64,000 nucleotides of DNA from Roseibium sp. (lineage in GTDB: Bacteria > Pseudomonadota > Alphaproteobacteria > Rhizobiales > Stappiaceae), in assembly GCA_017643925.1 (NCBI GenBank), contig JAEPML010000001.1, positions 1 to 64,000 of the forward strand, in the 5' to 3' direction. The notes beneath the pieces were generated by a model. The model had not been told where the DNA came from and made no database searches. It saw only the letters and a program-made list of their open reading frames with translations. This document shows, in pieces, positions 8,400 to 18,566 of the stretch (positions are counted from its first letter, which is position 1; the number at the start of each line of letters is the position of its first letter). A program made the translations under genes and the position numbers.

Positions 8400-10583
8400 A
8401 TGAAACGGACACTGACACTCTGGGTCGTGACCGGCATCCTCGGTTTTTGCATTTTTCCCTGGTACATGACCGACAGCGGTTTCTGGTCAAGCCAGACCCT
8501 GCGTGATCCACTTGTTATGGACAGCGCGTCCGGATTGGTCAGCATATTCTACCATGATCGCTGGTGGCTGTTTTTGCCCCTGCTGTCACTCATCGGCGTT
8601 CTGCTGGTTCAATGTTTGCCTTTGCGACCGGTCCTGGAAGCCAGGCTCATCGCCGGGCTTGCGATCTTTGCGCTCAGCTTCTGCGCCTTGCAGGGCCTGG
8701 TGATCTCGCGGTCCGGTCCGAGCGTGTTTCCCTGGTTGTGGGGCGAGGCTGCATCAAGTGGTCAGCCGGGCATGGGCATCGGGGCAGGTCTCTTTGCCCT
8801 CTCGGCTCTGTTCGTCCTGACCTCGTCGGTGTCCCATATGGGACGCGGACGCGGCGATGCATTCGTGACCGGCATGATCGGACTGATCGTGTCACTCGTT
8901 GTCGTCTTCGTGTTCTATCCGGTTCTGCACATCCTGGTTCAGGCCTTGCAGCTGCCTGGCGGTGGATATGCCTTTTCTGTTTTCGCCAGCGGTTTTTTCG
9001 CTTCCGATATCTGGGACCTGAGCTGTCTCTTCGGTGGCAATGCATGCGGCGTGGCCATCAACTCCATATTCCTGGCGGTTTCCACCGGGTTGGGAACCAC
9101 GGTTCTCGGTCTGGCGTTTGCCCTGTTTTTCACCCGCACTGCATTTCCCGCAAAGAAACTGCTGCGCGTCCTGACCGTGATACCAATCATCACGCCGCCC
9201 TTCGTGATTGGCCTGGCGCTCATCCTGCTCTTTGGCCGAACGGGAACAATCACCGAATTTGCCGCCGATCTGTTCGGCGTTGAAAAGTCGCGCTGGCTCT
9301 ACGGTTTCTGGGGCATCTATTTCGCGCAGATGCTGTCATTCACACCGATCGCGTTTCTAGTGCTCATAGGCGTTGTCGAGGGGGTCAGCCCGTCGATGGA
9401 GGAGGCTTCCCAGACCCTTGACGCGAACCGCTGGCAGACCTTCCGGTTCGTATCCCTGCCGCTCATGCGGCCCGGTCTGGCGAACGCCTTTCTTCTGGGC
9501 TTTATCGAGAGCCTCGCGGATTTCGGCAACCCGCTGGTCCTTGGTGGCAACTATGATGTGCTGTCGACCGAGATCTACTACGCGATCGTGGGCTCCGTGG
9601 CGGATCCGGCGCGGGCGGCCATCCTGGCATTCACGCTTCTTCTGCTGACCCTGACCGCTTTCATCGCTCAGCGCACCTGGCTCGGAAAGAAATCCTACGC
9701 AACGGTGACCGGCAAGGCCGATTCCGGCCAGCACGCGGCGCTCAGCCCAATGGTCAAGCGGTTCTGTTACGGCATCACGCTGCCCTGGGCTGCTCTCACG
9801 GCAATTGTCTATTCGATGATCGTGTTTGGAAGTTTCGTGAAGCTCTGGGGCTATAATCACAGCTTCACCACCGAACACTATGTCCGTGCCTTCGGCATCG
9901 ACTTTTCCGACGGGATCCGGTTTGTCGGGGCCGCCTGGGACAGCTACTTCACAACGCTGACCATTTCGACGGCTGCAGCGCCATTGACCGCCCTGATCGG
10001 ATTGGCCACCGCCTACCTGCTCGTGCGCCAGAAATTCATCGGAAAGAGTGCCTTTGAATTCGGGACCATGTTGAGTTTTGCAATTCCGGGCACCGTGATC
10101 GGCGTCAGCTACATCATGGCTTTCAATTTTCCGCCGATTGAGCTGACCGGGACCAGCGTCATCCTGATTGTTGTCTTCGTTTTCCGCAACATGCCGGTGG
10201 GGGTCCGTGGCGGTGTCGCGGCCATGTCCCAGCTGGACAAGAGCCTCGACGAGGCATCGCTCACCCTTGGTGCCAACAGTTTCACGACTGTCCGCAGGGT
10301 GATTGCACCCCTGATGGGACCGGCAATGCTGGCAGCGCTGACCTACAGTTTCGTGCGTGCCATCACGTCTGTCAGTGCCGTCATCTTTCTCGTCAGCGCC
10401 AAACACAACATGGCGACCTCTTTCATCGTTGGCCGTGTCGAGAACGGCGAGTTCGGTTTCGCCATCGCTTATTCAGCCGTTCTGATCGTCACCATGCTGG
10501 CCGCAATTCTGGGCCTGCAGTTCCTGATCGGACAAAGGCGCCTGCGCCGCACAAACAGGGTTGAGGGAGCTGTAGCTGCATGA
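8400..10583 (+). CDS. ABC transporter permease, two permease domains fused
   Basis: A 727-residue inner-membrane protein with about 15 predicted hydrophobic segments. An N-terminal extension of four helices (residues ~1-145) precedes two binding-protein-dependent permease domains. Each carries the EAA loop that docks the ATPase: EEASQTLDANRWQTFRFVSL near residue 333 and DEASLTLGANSFTTVRRVIA near 617. Fused permeases of this size are typical of AfuB/FbpB-like systems. It follows the binding-protein gene by 83 bp and overlaps the ATPase start by 4 bp, so the three are one operon. The RBS before the ATG is weak (GATAGAG). Confidence 0.9.
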   Translation: MKRTLTLWVVTGILGFCIFPWYMTDSGFWSSQTLRDPLVMDSASGLVSIFYHDRWWLFLPLLSLIGVLLVQCLPLRPVLEARLIAGLAIFALSFCALQGLVISRSGPSVFPWLWGEAASSGQPGMGIGAGLFALSALFVLTSSVSHMGRGRGDAFVTGMIGLIVSLVVVFVFYPVLHILVQALQLPGGGYAFSVFASGFFASDIWDLSCLFGGNACGVAINSIFLAVSTGLGTTVLGLAFALFFTRTAFPAKKLLRVLTVIPIITPPFVIGLALILLFGRTGTITEFAADLFGVEKSRWLYGFWGIYFAQMLSFTPIAFLVLIGVVEGVSPSMEEASQTLDANRWQTFRFVSLPLMRPGLANAFLLGFIESLADFGNPLVLGGNYDVLSTEIYYAIVGSVADPARAAILAFTLLLLTLTAFIAQRTWLGKKSYATVTGKADSGQHAALSPMVKRFCYGITLPWAALTAIVYSMIVFGSFVKLWGYNHSFTTEHYVRAFGIDFSDGIRFVGAAWDSYFTTLTISTAAAPLTALIGLATAYLLVRQKFIGKSAFEFGTMLSFAIPGTVIGVSYIMAFNFPPIELTGTSVILIVVFVFRNMPVGVRGGVAAMSQLDKSLDEASLTLGANSFTTVRRVIAPLMGPAMLAALTYSFVRAITSVSAVIFLVSAKHNMATSFIVGRVENGEFGFAIAYSAVLIVTMLAAILGLQFLIGQRRLRRTNRVEGAVAA

Positions 10584-11662
10584 ACATTTCGGAGTGGAAA
10601 ATGAGTAGTGAAGTCAAAGGGGCGGTCGAATTCCGCAACGTTGTCAAGAAATACGGTTCGGTTGTTGCGCTGAAAGAGCTGACCCTGCGGATTGAACCCA
10701 AGAAGCTTGTGACGCTGCTCGGGCCCAGCGGGTGTGGGAAGACCACAACCCTGCGCCTGATTGCGGGACTGGAAAGCGCGACGACGGGTTCGATCCTGAT
10801 TGGCGGGGAGGATGTCACGCATCTCAGTGCGACCTACCGAAAGGTCTCCATGGTCTTTCAGTCCTACGCCCTGTTTCCGCATATGACCGTTGCCGAAAAT
10901 GTTTCCTATGGTCTGACGGTCAAGGGAACGCCAAAACGGGCGGCACTGGAAAAGGCCGAGACCGGACTGTCCATGGTGGGGCTCGCCGGGTTTGGAAACC
11001 GTCTTCCAAGCGAACTTTCGGGTGGTCAGCAGCAGCGTGTCGCGGTTGCCAGGGCAATTGTTCTGGAGCCTGAAGTGTTGCTGCTGGATGAGCCACTTTC
11101 CAATCTTGATGCCAAGTTGCGCAGGCATGTCCGCGAAGAGATCCGTCAGATCCAGCAGGATCTGGGCCTGACCGCTGTCTACGTGACCCATGACCAGGAA
11201 GAGGCCATGGCGGTTTCAGACGAAATCGTGGTGATGAAAAATGCCGAAATTGCCCAGGCCGGAACACCCTGGGATCTTTATGAACGTCCGGCGTCCGCAT
11301 TCATCGCCGACTTCATTGGTGACGCCAATCTGGTGCCGTGCGAGATCGTTGGCCAGAATGGAAACGAGACGTCTATGCGCGTCAGGGAAAGGCTCGTGAG
11401 TGTTCCGGGGGTCTACGACCTCGTGAATGAGGCCCAGGTCGTTTTGCGTCCGCACAAGATCAGCGTCGGCGGCACTCAAACCCCGGGAAGCTTTCCGGCG
11501 GAAGTCACCTACGCCGCCTATCTCGGCAACCAGATCCAGTACACCGTTGAGGGGCCTTTGGGACATCTGTTCGTCACCAGCGAGGTCACGGCAAAGCCGG
11601 CCCGGAAAGGGGATTCGGTCTTTGTGAACTTTGACGAGCAAGACCTGCGACTTGTTGCCTGA
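10580..11662 (+). CDS. ABC transporter ATP-binding protein (FbpC/AfuC-like)
   Basis: A 360-residue ATPase: Walker A GPSGCGKTT (48-56), Q-loop in VFQSYALFPHMTV, signature LSGGQQQRVAVARAI, Walker B LLLDEPLSNLDAKLR, switch His in VYVTHDQEEAM, and a C-terminal TOBE-type regulatory region (about 285-358, containing VVLRPHKISV). This architecture belongs to the iron/spermidine/sugar importer ATPases. Its ATG overlaps the permease stop (ATGA). A second in-frame ATG at 10601, with GGAG upstream, is an alternative start that would shorten the protein by seven residues. It powers the importer encoded with the two upstream genes. Confidence 0.92.
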   Translation: MNISEWKMSSEVKGAVEFRNVVKKYGSVVALKELTLRIEPKKLVTLLGPSGCGKTTTLRLIAGLESATTGSILIGGEDVTHLSATYRKVSMVFQSYALFPHMTVAENVSYGLTVKGTPKRAALEKAETGLSMVGLAGFGNRLPSELSGGQQQRVAVARAIVLEPEVLLLDEPLSNLDAKLRRHVREEIRQIQQDLGLTAVYVTHDQEEAMAVSDEIVVMKNAEIAQAGTPWDLYERPASAFIADFIGDANLVPCEIVGQNGNETSMRVRERLVSVPGVYDLVNEAQVVLRPHKISVGGTQTPGSFPAEVTYAAYLGNQIQYTVEGPLGHLFVTSEVTAKPARKGDSVFVNFDEQDLRLVA

Positions 11663-12113
11663 CCGCTTGAGACAGGTCGCATAGCGGCGGCGGAGGCCCG
11701 CCGCCGGACTGCTTCAGGCAGGTGAGAACGCCTGACTTTCGGATTGCATTGGCAATGAAACAAGAAGGAGACATGCAGCGTTCAAATGTTTTTCCTTCCC
11801 TACAACGGTGAGGCTGGATTTCCCCGCTGTTGCACCTTGGCCGGCGATTTCTCCCCCGCAAAGTTGAAGATCGCCGGCCGTTTTGTCTTCCGATATGCTT
11901 TCGGGTCGGCGGCGCGTTGCGCGTTGATGTCAGCTGCTCGAAAAGGGCTTTGCGGGCCGCTATATCCGTTCTGTCGCTTGAAATATCCACCAAGTCCCCT
12001 GGCTGAGCCATCGCCCATGCCGGCCGCCACGAGACGTGCGGGCGCGCAGAAGATGGCACACGGTTTGAACAAACCGGATCCAGGTGTTCTGCAACAATCA
12101 CATGAAAGAAAAA
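11663..12113. other. Intergenic region with two hairpins and a 12-codon mini-ORF
   Basis: This stretch lies between the ATPase gene and the tRNA. A GC-rich hairpin (9-bp arms, 11685-11693 and 11698-11706, loop AGGC) lies 22 bp after the ATPase stop without a T-run and may end the importer transcript. At 11773-11811 a 12-codon frame (MQRSNVFPSLQR) follows an excellent RBS (AAGGAG). A proper intrinsic terminator follows at 11839-11886. Longer frames here overlap the tRNA and look spurious. Confidence 0.5.
11839..11886 (+). terminator. Intrinsic terminator after the mini-ORF
   Basis: Ten-base arms GGCCGGCGAT (11839-11848) and ATCGCCGGCC (11870-11879) are followed by GTTTTGT. The loop is 21 nt. 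It would end any plus-strand transcript entering the region, for example read-through from the importer or an independent short transcript covering 11773-11811. Confidence 0.7.
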
Positions 12114-12203
<90 letters not shown>

Positions 12204-12523
12204 GTACCAAGCGGGAGCCGCTTGAGTGCCGCGCAATATACTCATGAAACGGCCAAGCGCAAGCGCCTGAACAAGTTTTTTTAAAGCGAATTTGCCAGCT
12301 GTGGATCTTCACCGGAAATTCTCGGAATTTGTCCTTGAGATTGGTGCCGTGACATGACTATTTCAGCGGGGCCAAGTCGCATAAATGTGTTGCACATCAA
12401 TTTTTGTTCAAGTGTTTTGAGGTATTTCCCTTGGTGAATACTCGGTCCGTCTCTGGTATGTGAACCAGCTCGACCGCATATGAGTATTACCTGTCGAAAT
12501 GGGATCTTTTTGAAAGCATAACG
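12204..12523. other. Intergenic, AT-enriched; presumed promoters
   Basis: About 320 bp between the tRNA (minus) and the small membrane protein gene (plus). It is AT-enriched from about 12270 to 12530. It should contain the tRNA promoter and the promoter of the downstream gene, but no clear palindrome, RNA gene or credible reading frame stands out. Confidence 0.4.
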
Positions 12524-12850
12524 ATGATCAGTGTTTTAAAGTTTTTATTCCGCCTGCTCGGGTATGCATGCCTTGCCATTGCGATTATTGCGGGCATCTC
12601 GGATGCCAGTACGTCAATTGCGCAATCCCAGGTCCAGTTGGTTCCCCTTGGACAGGTCCTCTACGATTTCTTTCCAGACACGTTCCCCATATTGCAGCCC
12701 GCGATCGAGCGGCACGTCCATCCGTTCCTGTGGGATCCGGTTGTTCTGACCCTGCTGGTCTGGCCGGTCTGGGCCGTGTTTGCACCGCTGGGACTGCTCT
12801 TCCTGTGGCTTGGTGCCCGCAGACGCCGCCGGCAGGTCCAGTTTGCCTGA
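12524..12850 (+). CDS. Small two-helix membrane protein of unknown function
   Basis: A 108-residue protein with an N-terminal hydrophobic helix (about 7-29, GYACLAIAIIAGISDAST), a short soluble middle containing PLGQVLYDFFPDTFPILQPA, and a second hydrophobic helix (about 70-97, LTLLVWPVWAVFAPLGLLFL) ending in a basic tail GARRRRRQVQFA, consistent with a cytoplasmic C-terminus. I do not recognise a named family, but size, composition and codon use look like a genuine conserved alphaproteobacterial protein. A hairpin with a short T-tract follows at 12953-12987, so it appears to be a single-gene transcript. Confidence 0.7.
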   Translation: MISVLKFLFRLLGYACLAIAIIAGISDASTSIAQSQVQLVPLGQVLYDFFPDTFPILQPAIERHVHPFLWDPVVLTLLVWPVWAVFAPLGLLFLWLGARRRRRQVQFA

Positions 12851-12952
12851 GGCCTGACTTTCGCACACGAGGCCGTGACCTTCCCTTGGAATGTGACACG
12901 AACTGCGCCACATTGGCGGTGAGCACGCAAATCATACCGGCCCACTTCATTT

Positions 12953-12987
12953 GGCCGCCTTCGGAGATCGTGCTGAAGGCGGCCTTT
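12953..12987 (+). terminator. Probable terminator before msrA
   Basis: The arms GGCCGCCTT (12953-12961) and AAGGCGGCC (12976-12984) are perfect and followed only by TTT. It lies 100 bp after the small membrane protein gene and 40 bp before msrA; the short T-tract makes termination efficiency uncertain. Confidence 0.5.
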
Positions 12988-13026
12988 GCATGTTGAAGCC
13001 GTGAACTGGCACAAGGGAGACCCGCC

Positions 13027-13689
<663 letters not shown>

Positions 13690-13724
13690 GACCGCAAGCT
13701 TCCCCTGACAAGGCGAAACGAGAT

Positions 13725-13763
13725 CACGACCGGCGCACCTTCCCAAAGGGAATGTCGGTCGTG
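13725..13763 (+). other. Nested hairpin downstream of msrA
   Basis: Outer arms CACGACCG (13725-13732) and CGGTCGTG (13756-13763) enclose inner arms TTCCC and GGGAA around AAA. There is no T-run directly after it, so it is either a weak or protein-dependent terminator or a structured 3' end. Confidence 0.45.
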
Positions 13764-13953
13764 AAGTCCATTGCAATTTTTACCAAGACTAGAGCGAGGT
13801 TTCATGAGGCAATGCCAACTAAAGTCGGCATTGCTGAAAAAGGCCTGCGCTGAAATGCAATAAATTTCAGTAATCCTAACCCGATATTTCAGATTTTATT
13901 AAATTTGCACTGCAAAACTGGGTTCTGGACGCAAAGCGTTGAGGACTGATTCG

Positions 13954-14277
13954 ATGGCACGATCCGCAAGAAAATTTGCGGCGATTTATTTCCTGGGATG
14001 CAGCCTGTTGGTGCTGGGCGGCAGTCTTCTGCCGAGCGGTAACGGGTTTGTGGCGGTCTTCGCCAAGCCCTGGGGTGAGTCGGCCGTTGAAGTGATCGCC
14101 CGTGCCGAAGGACGGATCATCTTCGGGCAGAACGCGTCCTGGGTGGCCTTAACAGAGGCATCCGATCACGAATTTATAGCAAGGCTCTATCGGTCTGGAG
14201 CCGGCTTTGTCGCCTCTTCCGTGGTCGCATATGCGTGCGCCCGCGTAAAAGGCGTTTCTTTGGAGAAAGCTACATGA
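13954..14277 (+). CDS. Small membrane-anchored protein coupled to an MCP
   Basis: A 107-residue protein of unknown family. An N-terminal hydrophobic segment ([20 protein letters not shown]) is followed by a short soluble region ([20 protein letters not shown]) and a second weakly hydrophobic stretch ([20 protein letters not shown]). The start at 13954 is chosen over an upstream TTG because GAGGA lies at a suitable distance. Its stop overlaps the start of the following MCP by 4 bp (ATGA), so the two products are probably made together and may form a receptor complex. A role as accessory to that receptor is inference from position only. Confidence 0.72.
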   Translation: MARSARKFAAIYFLGCSLLVLGGSLLPSGNGFVAVFAKPWGESAVEVIARAEGRIIFGQNASWVALTEASDHEFIARLYRSGAGFVASSVVAYACARVKGVSLEKAT

Positions 14278-15764
14278 GCGAATCGGCCCAAATGGTTTCC
14301 GGTCTGGACAGTTTCCGTGAAAGGTTCTCCCGGATTGTCATTCACTTCACCTGGTTCAACGTTTTTCTGGTTATGGGTACGGCCTGGTGGGGTGGCAATG
14401 TTTCACTCGTCGCCGTAAGTGGTGCGGCCCTGCTGCTTGGCGCGGCCGCGACCGGTGCCTGGCTGAAATTCGGGTCGGGTATCGAGACCCGCCTGGCAAC
14501 TTCGATGTCGCTGGCCGGTCTAGTCGCACTCTTCGTTGCGTCTCTGTCTGCACCTGCTGGCCAGCCATCCTACCAGCTTGATGGGCACATGTATTTCTTC
14601 GCGGTGCTGGCGATCCTGGCGAGCTGGGTCGACTGGCGCGCATTGGTCGCCTACGCAGCGGTTGTTGCCGTCCATCACCTGGCGCTGAACTTCATCATGC
14701 CTTGGGCAGTCTTTCCGGAGGGGGCCGATTTTGCGCGGGTTGTGTTTCACGCCACGATCGTCGTGGCCGAGGTCGGTGCACTCTGGTGGATGACCGACAG
14801 CCTTGCCAAGGCCTTCGGGGCATCCGACGCAGCCCGCCATGAGGCAGAGGAAGCACGCGCGGAAGCCGAGGTTCTGCAACAGCAAAACCACGAGCACGAC
14901 GACATCGAGCGCAACAAGCAGGCCATGATCAGTGAACGCATTGCAGCCTTCCGTGACGAGATCTCTGCCAAGCTAGATGGCATGGGTGTCAAGGTTCACG
15001 AAATGCGCGGTTCGGCTGAAGAACTGGGTGCCGTTGCTCAGGACACGACGGGTCGTGCTGCATCCGTATCCGATGCGTCCGAAACCGCGTCCTCCAATGT
15101 GCAGATGGTGGCCTCGGCAGCCGAGGAGCTGTCCTCGTCAATCGCAGAAATCTCCCGTCAGGTCGAACAGACCACCGGCATTGTCGTGAAGGCGACGGAG
15201 AACGCGCAAACCAGCAACCAGAAGGTTGCCGGCCTTGCTGACGCTGCCAACCGGATTGGCGAAGTTGTCACGCTCATCCAGGCGATTGCGGAGCAGACCA
15301 ACCTGCTTGCGCTGAACGCAACGATCGAGGCCGCACGTGCCGGTGAAGCCGGCAAGGGGTTTGCGGTTGTTGCTGCCGAGGTGAAGGAACTGGCGACCCA
15401 GACCTCCAAGGCTACGGAAGAAATCGGCGCCCAGATCTCTGCCATCCAGGCGGAAACCAAGGGTGCGGTGGAATCCATCGGCGCAATTGCCGAAACCATG
15501 GACGAGGTCAACAGCTACACGGCTGCGATCGCGGCAGCGGTTGACGAGCAGGGCGCAGCCACGCAGGAGATCTCCCGCAACGTGGCGGAAGCAGCAGACG
15601 GCACCGGCCGGGTTGCCGCCAATATCGGAGGGGTCCGCGAGTCGGTGGAACGCACGAGCCAGTCGGCGTCGTCCATGTCAGACGCAACCGAGGTGCTCGA
15701 TTCCGAAGCCACGGAGATGCGTCGCGCAATCGACAACTTCCTGAAGGATGTGGCTGCAGCCTGA
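14274..15764 (+). CDS. Methyl-accepting chemotaxis protein with polytopic membrane sensor
   Basis: A 496-residue chemoreceptor lacking a periplasmic sensor domain. Residues ~15-175 form about six membrane helices (including [17 protein letters not shown] and a helix with [20 protein letters not shown]). A charged coiled coil follows ([20 protein letters not shown]), then the signalling domain with tip [20 protein letters not shown]. No HAMP domain is evident. Such receptors probably sense membrane, redox or small diffusible signals; the conserved His pair in HHLALNF is a possible cofactor or ligand site, which is inference. The ATG at 14274 has TGGAGA upstream and overlaps the stop of the small membrane protein gene. 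The transcript ends at a strong terminator. Confidence 0.92.
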   Translation: MSESAQMVSGLDSFRERFSRIVIHFTWFNVFLVMGTAWWGGNVSLVAVSGAALLLGAAATGAWLKFGSGIETRLATSMSLAGLVALFVASLSAPAGQPSYQLDGHMYFFAVLAILASWVDWRALVAYAAVVAVHHLALNFIMPWAVFPEGADFARVVFHATIVVAEVGALWWMTDSLAKAFGASDAARHEAEEARAEAEVLQQQNHEHDDIERNKQAMISERIAAFRDEISAKLDGMGVKVHEMRGSAEELGAVAQDTTGRAASVSDASETASSNVQMVASAAEELSSSIAEISRQVEQTTGIVVKATENAQTSNQKVAGLADAANRIGEVVTLIQAIAEQTNLLALNATIEAARAGEAGKGFAVVAAEVKELATQTSKATEEIGAQISAIQAETKGAVESIGAIAETMDEVNSYTAAIAAAVDEQGAATQEISRNVAEAADGTGRVAANIGGVRESVERTSQSASSMSDATEVLDSEATEMRRAIDNFLKDVAAA

Positions 15765-15789
15765 TCCTGAAACTGACTTTCGAGCGAAC

Positions 15790-15824
15790 AAGACCGGCAG
15801 GTTTCCTGTCGGTCTTTTCTTTTC
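15790..15824 (+). terminator. Intrinsic terminator after the second MCP
   Basis: Twelve-base arms AAGACCGGCAGG and CCTGTCGGTCTT (one G-T pair) with loop TTT, then TTCTTTTCTTTT. It lies 25 bp after the MCP stop. A textbook rho-independent terminator. Confidence 0.9.
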
Positions 15825-15971
15825 TTTTGTCCGTTTTGCCACCTCATGGCTTGACCTGATGTCGCATGAATGCAATGTGCCGCTCCTTAGAAGCCATTCG
15901 GGTCATTGAAATTGCGGCATACTTCGCGTCATGATCCTGTCCTGATCGGGAACCGGCAAACCTTGAAGTCA

Positions 15972-17822
15972 ATGAGTGCACTGAAACCCGGCACGATTCT
16001 GCTTCTGGACATCTTGAAGCAGAAATCGGCGCTTTTGTTCCAAGAGCCGCGCGACATCGTGACGTGCACGCGCCTGGAAGATGTGCCTGCTTGTCTGGAA
16101 AAACTCGAAACCGCGCAAGCCGAAGGGCTGCATGCGGCAGGCTATCTGGCCTATGAGCTCGGCTTTGCCTTTGAGGAAAAACTGAAAACCCGCTTTCGGG
16201 AAACGGGCGAGCCGCTTTTGTGGTTTGGGCTTTATGATTGCCCGCGCAAGCTCGCGCTCGACGATGCAAGGGCGCTCCTCGCCGATGGGCTGGTGGAAGA
16301 GGCCCTTCCGGTCGCAAGACCGCGTTTCGACATGGACCGCGCCGCCTATGACAACGCCTTCACGCAGGTCCAGAACCATCTTGCCAAGGGCGACATTTAC
16401 CAGGTGAACCTCACCATGCGGGCGCGGTCGCAATTCGATGGTGCTCCCGAACGGTTGTTTCTCGACCTGATGCGGCGCCAGCCGGTTGAGTTTGCGGCCC
16501 TTGTCCGGATGGAAGACAGATCGGTTCTGTCTCTGTCTCCCGAACTGTTCCTCGAACGGCAGGGGGAGTGTCTTCGCACAAGGCCGATGAAGGGAACGGC
16601 CCCCCGGGGCCGCTTCGCATCCGAGGATGGGCGGATTGCGCAGGAACTTGCCAGCGATCCGAAACAGCGCTCGGAAAACACCATGATCGTGGACCTGATG
16701 CGCAACGACCTGTCGCGCATTGCCGAGACCGGGTCCGTGAAGGTGACAAACCTGTGCGCCGTGGAACGGTACCAGAGCCTCCACCAGATGACGTCGACCG
16801 TCGAAGCACGCGTGCCCGGGACAACCGGTTTTGCGGAGATCGTCCGGCATCTCTTCCCGTGCGGCTCAATCACCGGTGCGCCGAAGCTGAGCGCCATGCA
16901 AATTGCCGACAATCTGGAAACCGGTCCGCGGGGTGTCTATACCGGTTCAATCGGCCATCTGGCGCCGGGAGGCGATTTCCGCCTGAACGTGGCGATCCGT
17001 ACCCTTGTCCTGCGTGCGGACGGATCACTGGAAGCCGGAACCGGCTCCGGTGTGATCTTCGATTCCGGAGCTGCTCCGGAATATGACGAATGCGCTTTGA
17101 AACTGAAATTCCTGACCGAGGAAACGCCCGACTTCGATCTCATCGAAACGATGGCCCATGACCCTCATGAAGGATATCTTCTTCTGGATCGTCATCTGCA
17201 ACGCCTGCAGAAATCCGCGACCTATTTCGGATTCACGTTTGAAGAGGACACGGTGCGCGCAGCGCTTGAAAAGCATGCAGCCGAGTTTTCGCGTGCGCGC
17301 CGGGTCAGGCTGTTGTTGAGCGCTGACGGAGCCCTGTCGATTACGTCGACCGATCTGACCCCCGTCGATCAGACGACCGTATTCAATCTCGTTCTGGCCC
17401 GTGAAAAGACGCACTCGCAGGACCGTTTCCTCTATCACAAGACCACCAACCGCGCCTTCTACGATGACACCCGCATGCGCTACCAGGCCGAAACCGGGTG
17501 TCAGGAAGTCCTGTTTGAAAACGAACAGGGATTTCTCACGGAAGGCAGTTACATGACCCTGTTCGTCCGCAAGGACGGCAAGCTGCTGACCCCGGCGCTG
17601 AAGCACGGCGTGTTGCCGGGGACCTTCCGAGAGGGGCTGCTTGAATGTGGCCTGGCCATCGAGGCCGACCTGACCCGGCAGGATCTGGAGAATGCGGACG
17701 AGGTTTTTGTCGGAAACTCCGTGCGCGGGCTGGTCAGGGGGCGTCTGATCCCTGCGTTGCAAACGATTGTGGAAAGTACCGGCCTGGAAGAAGTCCTGCC
17801 GGAAAAGAGACAGGCCGGCTGA
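15972..17822 (+). CDS. pabBC: Aminodeoxychorismate synthase component I fused to a class IV aminotransferase-like lyase
   Basis: A 616-residue fusion for 4-aminobenzoate (folate) synthesis. The N-terminal half is a chorismate-binding PabB domain: LAKGDIYQVNLTMRARSQF, RTRPMKGTAPRG (the lysine of the PabB-type PIKGT motif), ASDPKQRSENTMIVDLMRND and FPCGSITGAPKLSAMQI. The C-terminal ~230 residues form a class IV PLP domain like aminodeoxychorismate lyase (PabC), with the probable PLP lysine in FLYHKTTNRAFYDD and QEVLFENEQGFLTEGSYMTL. The product would therefore aminate chorismate and release pyruvate in one chain. The start is taken at 15972 because the protein family begins near MSALKPG. The glutamine amidotransferase partner (PabA/TrpG) is not in the window. 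Confidence 0.92.
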   Translation: MSALKPGTILLLDILKQKSALLFQEPRDIVTCTRLEDVPACLEKLETAQAEGLHAAGYLAYELGFAFEEKLKTRFRETGEPLLWFGLYDCPRKLALDDARALLADGLVEEALPVARPRFDMDRAAYDNAFTQVQNHLAKGDIYQVNLTMRARSQFDGAPERLFLDLMRRQPVEFAALVRMEDRSVLSLSPELFLERQGECLRTRPMKGTAPRGRFASEDGRIAQELASDPKQRSENTMIVDLMRNDLSRIAETGSVKVTNLCAVERYQSLHQMTSTVEARVPGTTGFAEIVRHLFPCGSITGAPKLSAMQIADNLETGPRGVYTGSIGHLAPGGDFRLNVAIRTLVLRADGSLEAGTGSGVIFDSGAAPEYDECALKLKFLTEETPDFDLIETMAHDPHEGYLLLDRHLQRLQKSATYFGFTFEEDTVRAALEKHAAEFSRARRVRLLLSADGALSITSTDLTPVDQTTVFNLVLAREKTHSQDRFLYHKTTNRAFYDDTRMRYQAETGCQEVLFENEQGFLTEGSYMTLFVRKDGKLLTPALKHGVLPGTFREGLLECGLAIEADLTRQDLENADEVFVGNSVRGLVRGRLIPALQTIVESTGLEEVLPEKRQAG

Positions 17823-17840
17823 TCCACCCGCTCCAGGGCG

Positions 17841-18566
17841 CTAGCGCAAACTGTCGCTGATCCGGTGCGCACGCGGTTGCGCTGACAGGTCGACCGACTG
17901 TCCGGCGTGAATGCGTCCCCTTTGGATGACCCTGGCATAGACACCGAAATTCATGCCGGTCTCTTGCACGATCGTCTTCAGGACCGCCGGTTCGAAACGA
18001 AGTTCGTCCTGTGCCATGGTCACCATCCGGCAACGCTCCGTTTCATGGGTCACTTCTAGTTTTGCGTCGCCCAGGGTCAGCACCTTTCCGATCAGATCGT
18101 CGTCACGCATGTGGTCTGGTGCGTCCAGAACCATGTTTGCGCGAAAACGTCTGCAATCAATTTGTGCGTCCGGAACGAGGCGCTGCAGTCTCGCTAGTTC
18201 CGAAGACAAAAGCACATGCACGGCGCCGTCGTCGAAATGCGGGATCTCATTCTCCGCAACGGCCATTACTTGCCGTTCGAGATACGCGGAGAGCTCATGG
18301 TTGATTGCAGGATCCTCGATGTCGAACTCCCGGCCGTCCGGAAAGGAGATCAGGACACGGTTTTCAAACGACCTGGCCCGCAAGGAAAAAAGGCCGTCCA
18401 TGCGGGTGAAGCGTGTTGTGGTCTTGCCGCTTCCCAGTTTTCCAGCGGTGTCGGCAAGCGCAAATGCCCGGTCGCCGACGACGCCCCTTCCATCAAGGTC
18501 GAGCTCTTGGCAGCTTTCGCCCAAAAGGGATTTGACAGGATAGCGCCAAAGGGCTTGGATCCTCAT
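17841..18566 (-). CDS. MOSC domain protein
   Basis: A 241-residue protein with an N-terminal MOSC-associated beta barrel (MRIQALWRYPVKSLLGESCQ, GVVGDRAFALAD) and a C-terminal MOSC domain with the conserved Cys in ETERCRMVTMAQDEL. MOSC proteins bind molybdenum cofactor or reduce N-hydroxylated compounds (YcbX, mARC). No ferredoxin domain is attached, unlike E. coli YcbX. The start at 18566 overlaps the upstream gene stop by 4 bp (ATGA), so the two are translationally coupled. It converges with the pabBC fusion, with only 18 bp between stops. Confidence 0.88.
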   Translation of the reverse strand: MRIQALWRYPVKSLLGESCQELDLDGRGVVGDRAFALADTAGKLGSGKTTTRFTRMDGLFSLRARSFENRVLISFPDGREFDIEDPAINHELSAYLERQVMAVAENEIPHFDDGAVHVLLSSELARLQRLVPDAQIDCRRFRANMVLDAPDHMRDDDLIGKVLTLGDAKLEVTHETERCRMVTMAQDELRFEPAVLKTIVQETGMNFGVYARVIQRGRIHAGQSVDLSAQPRAHRISDSLR

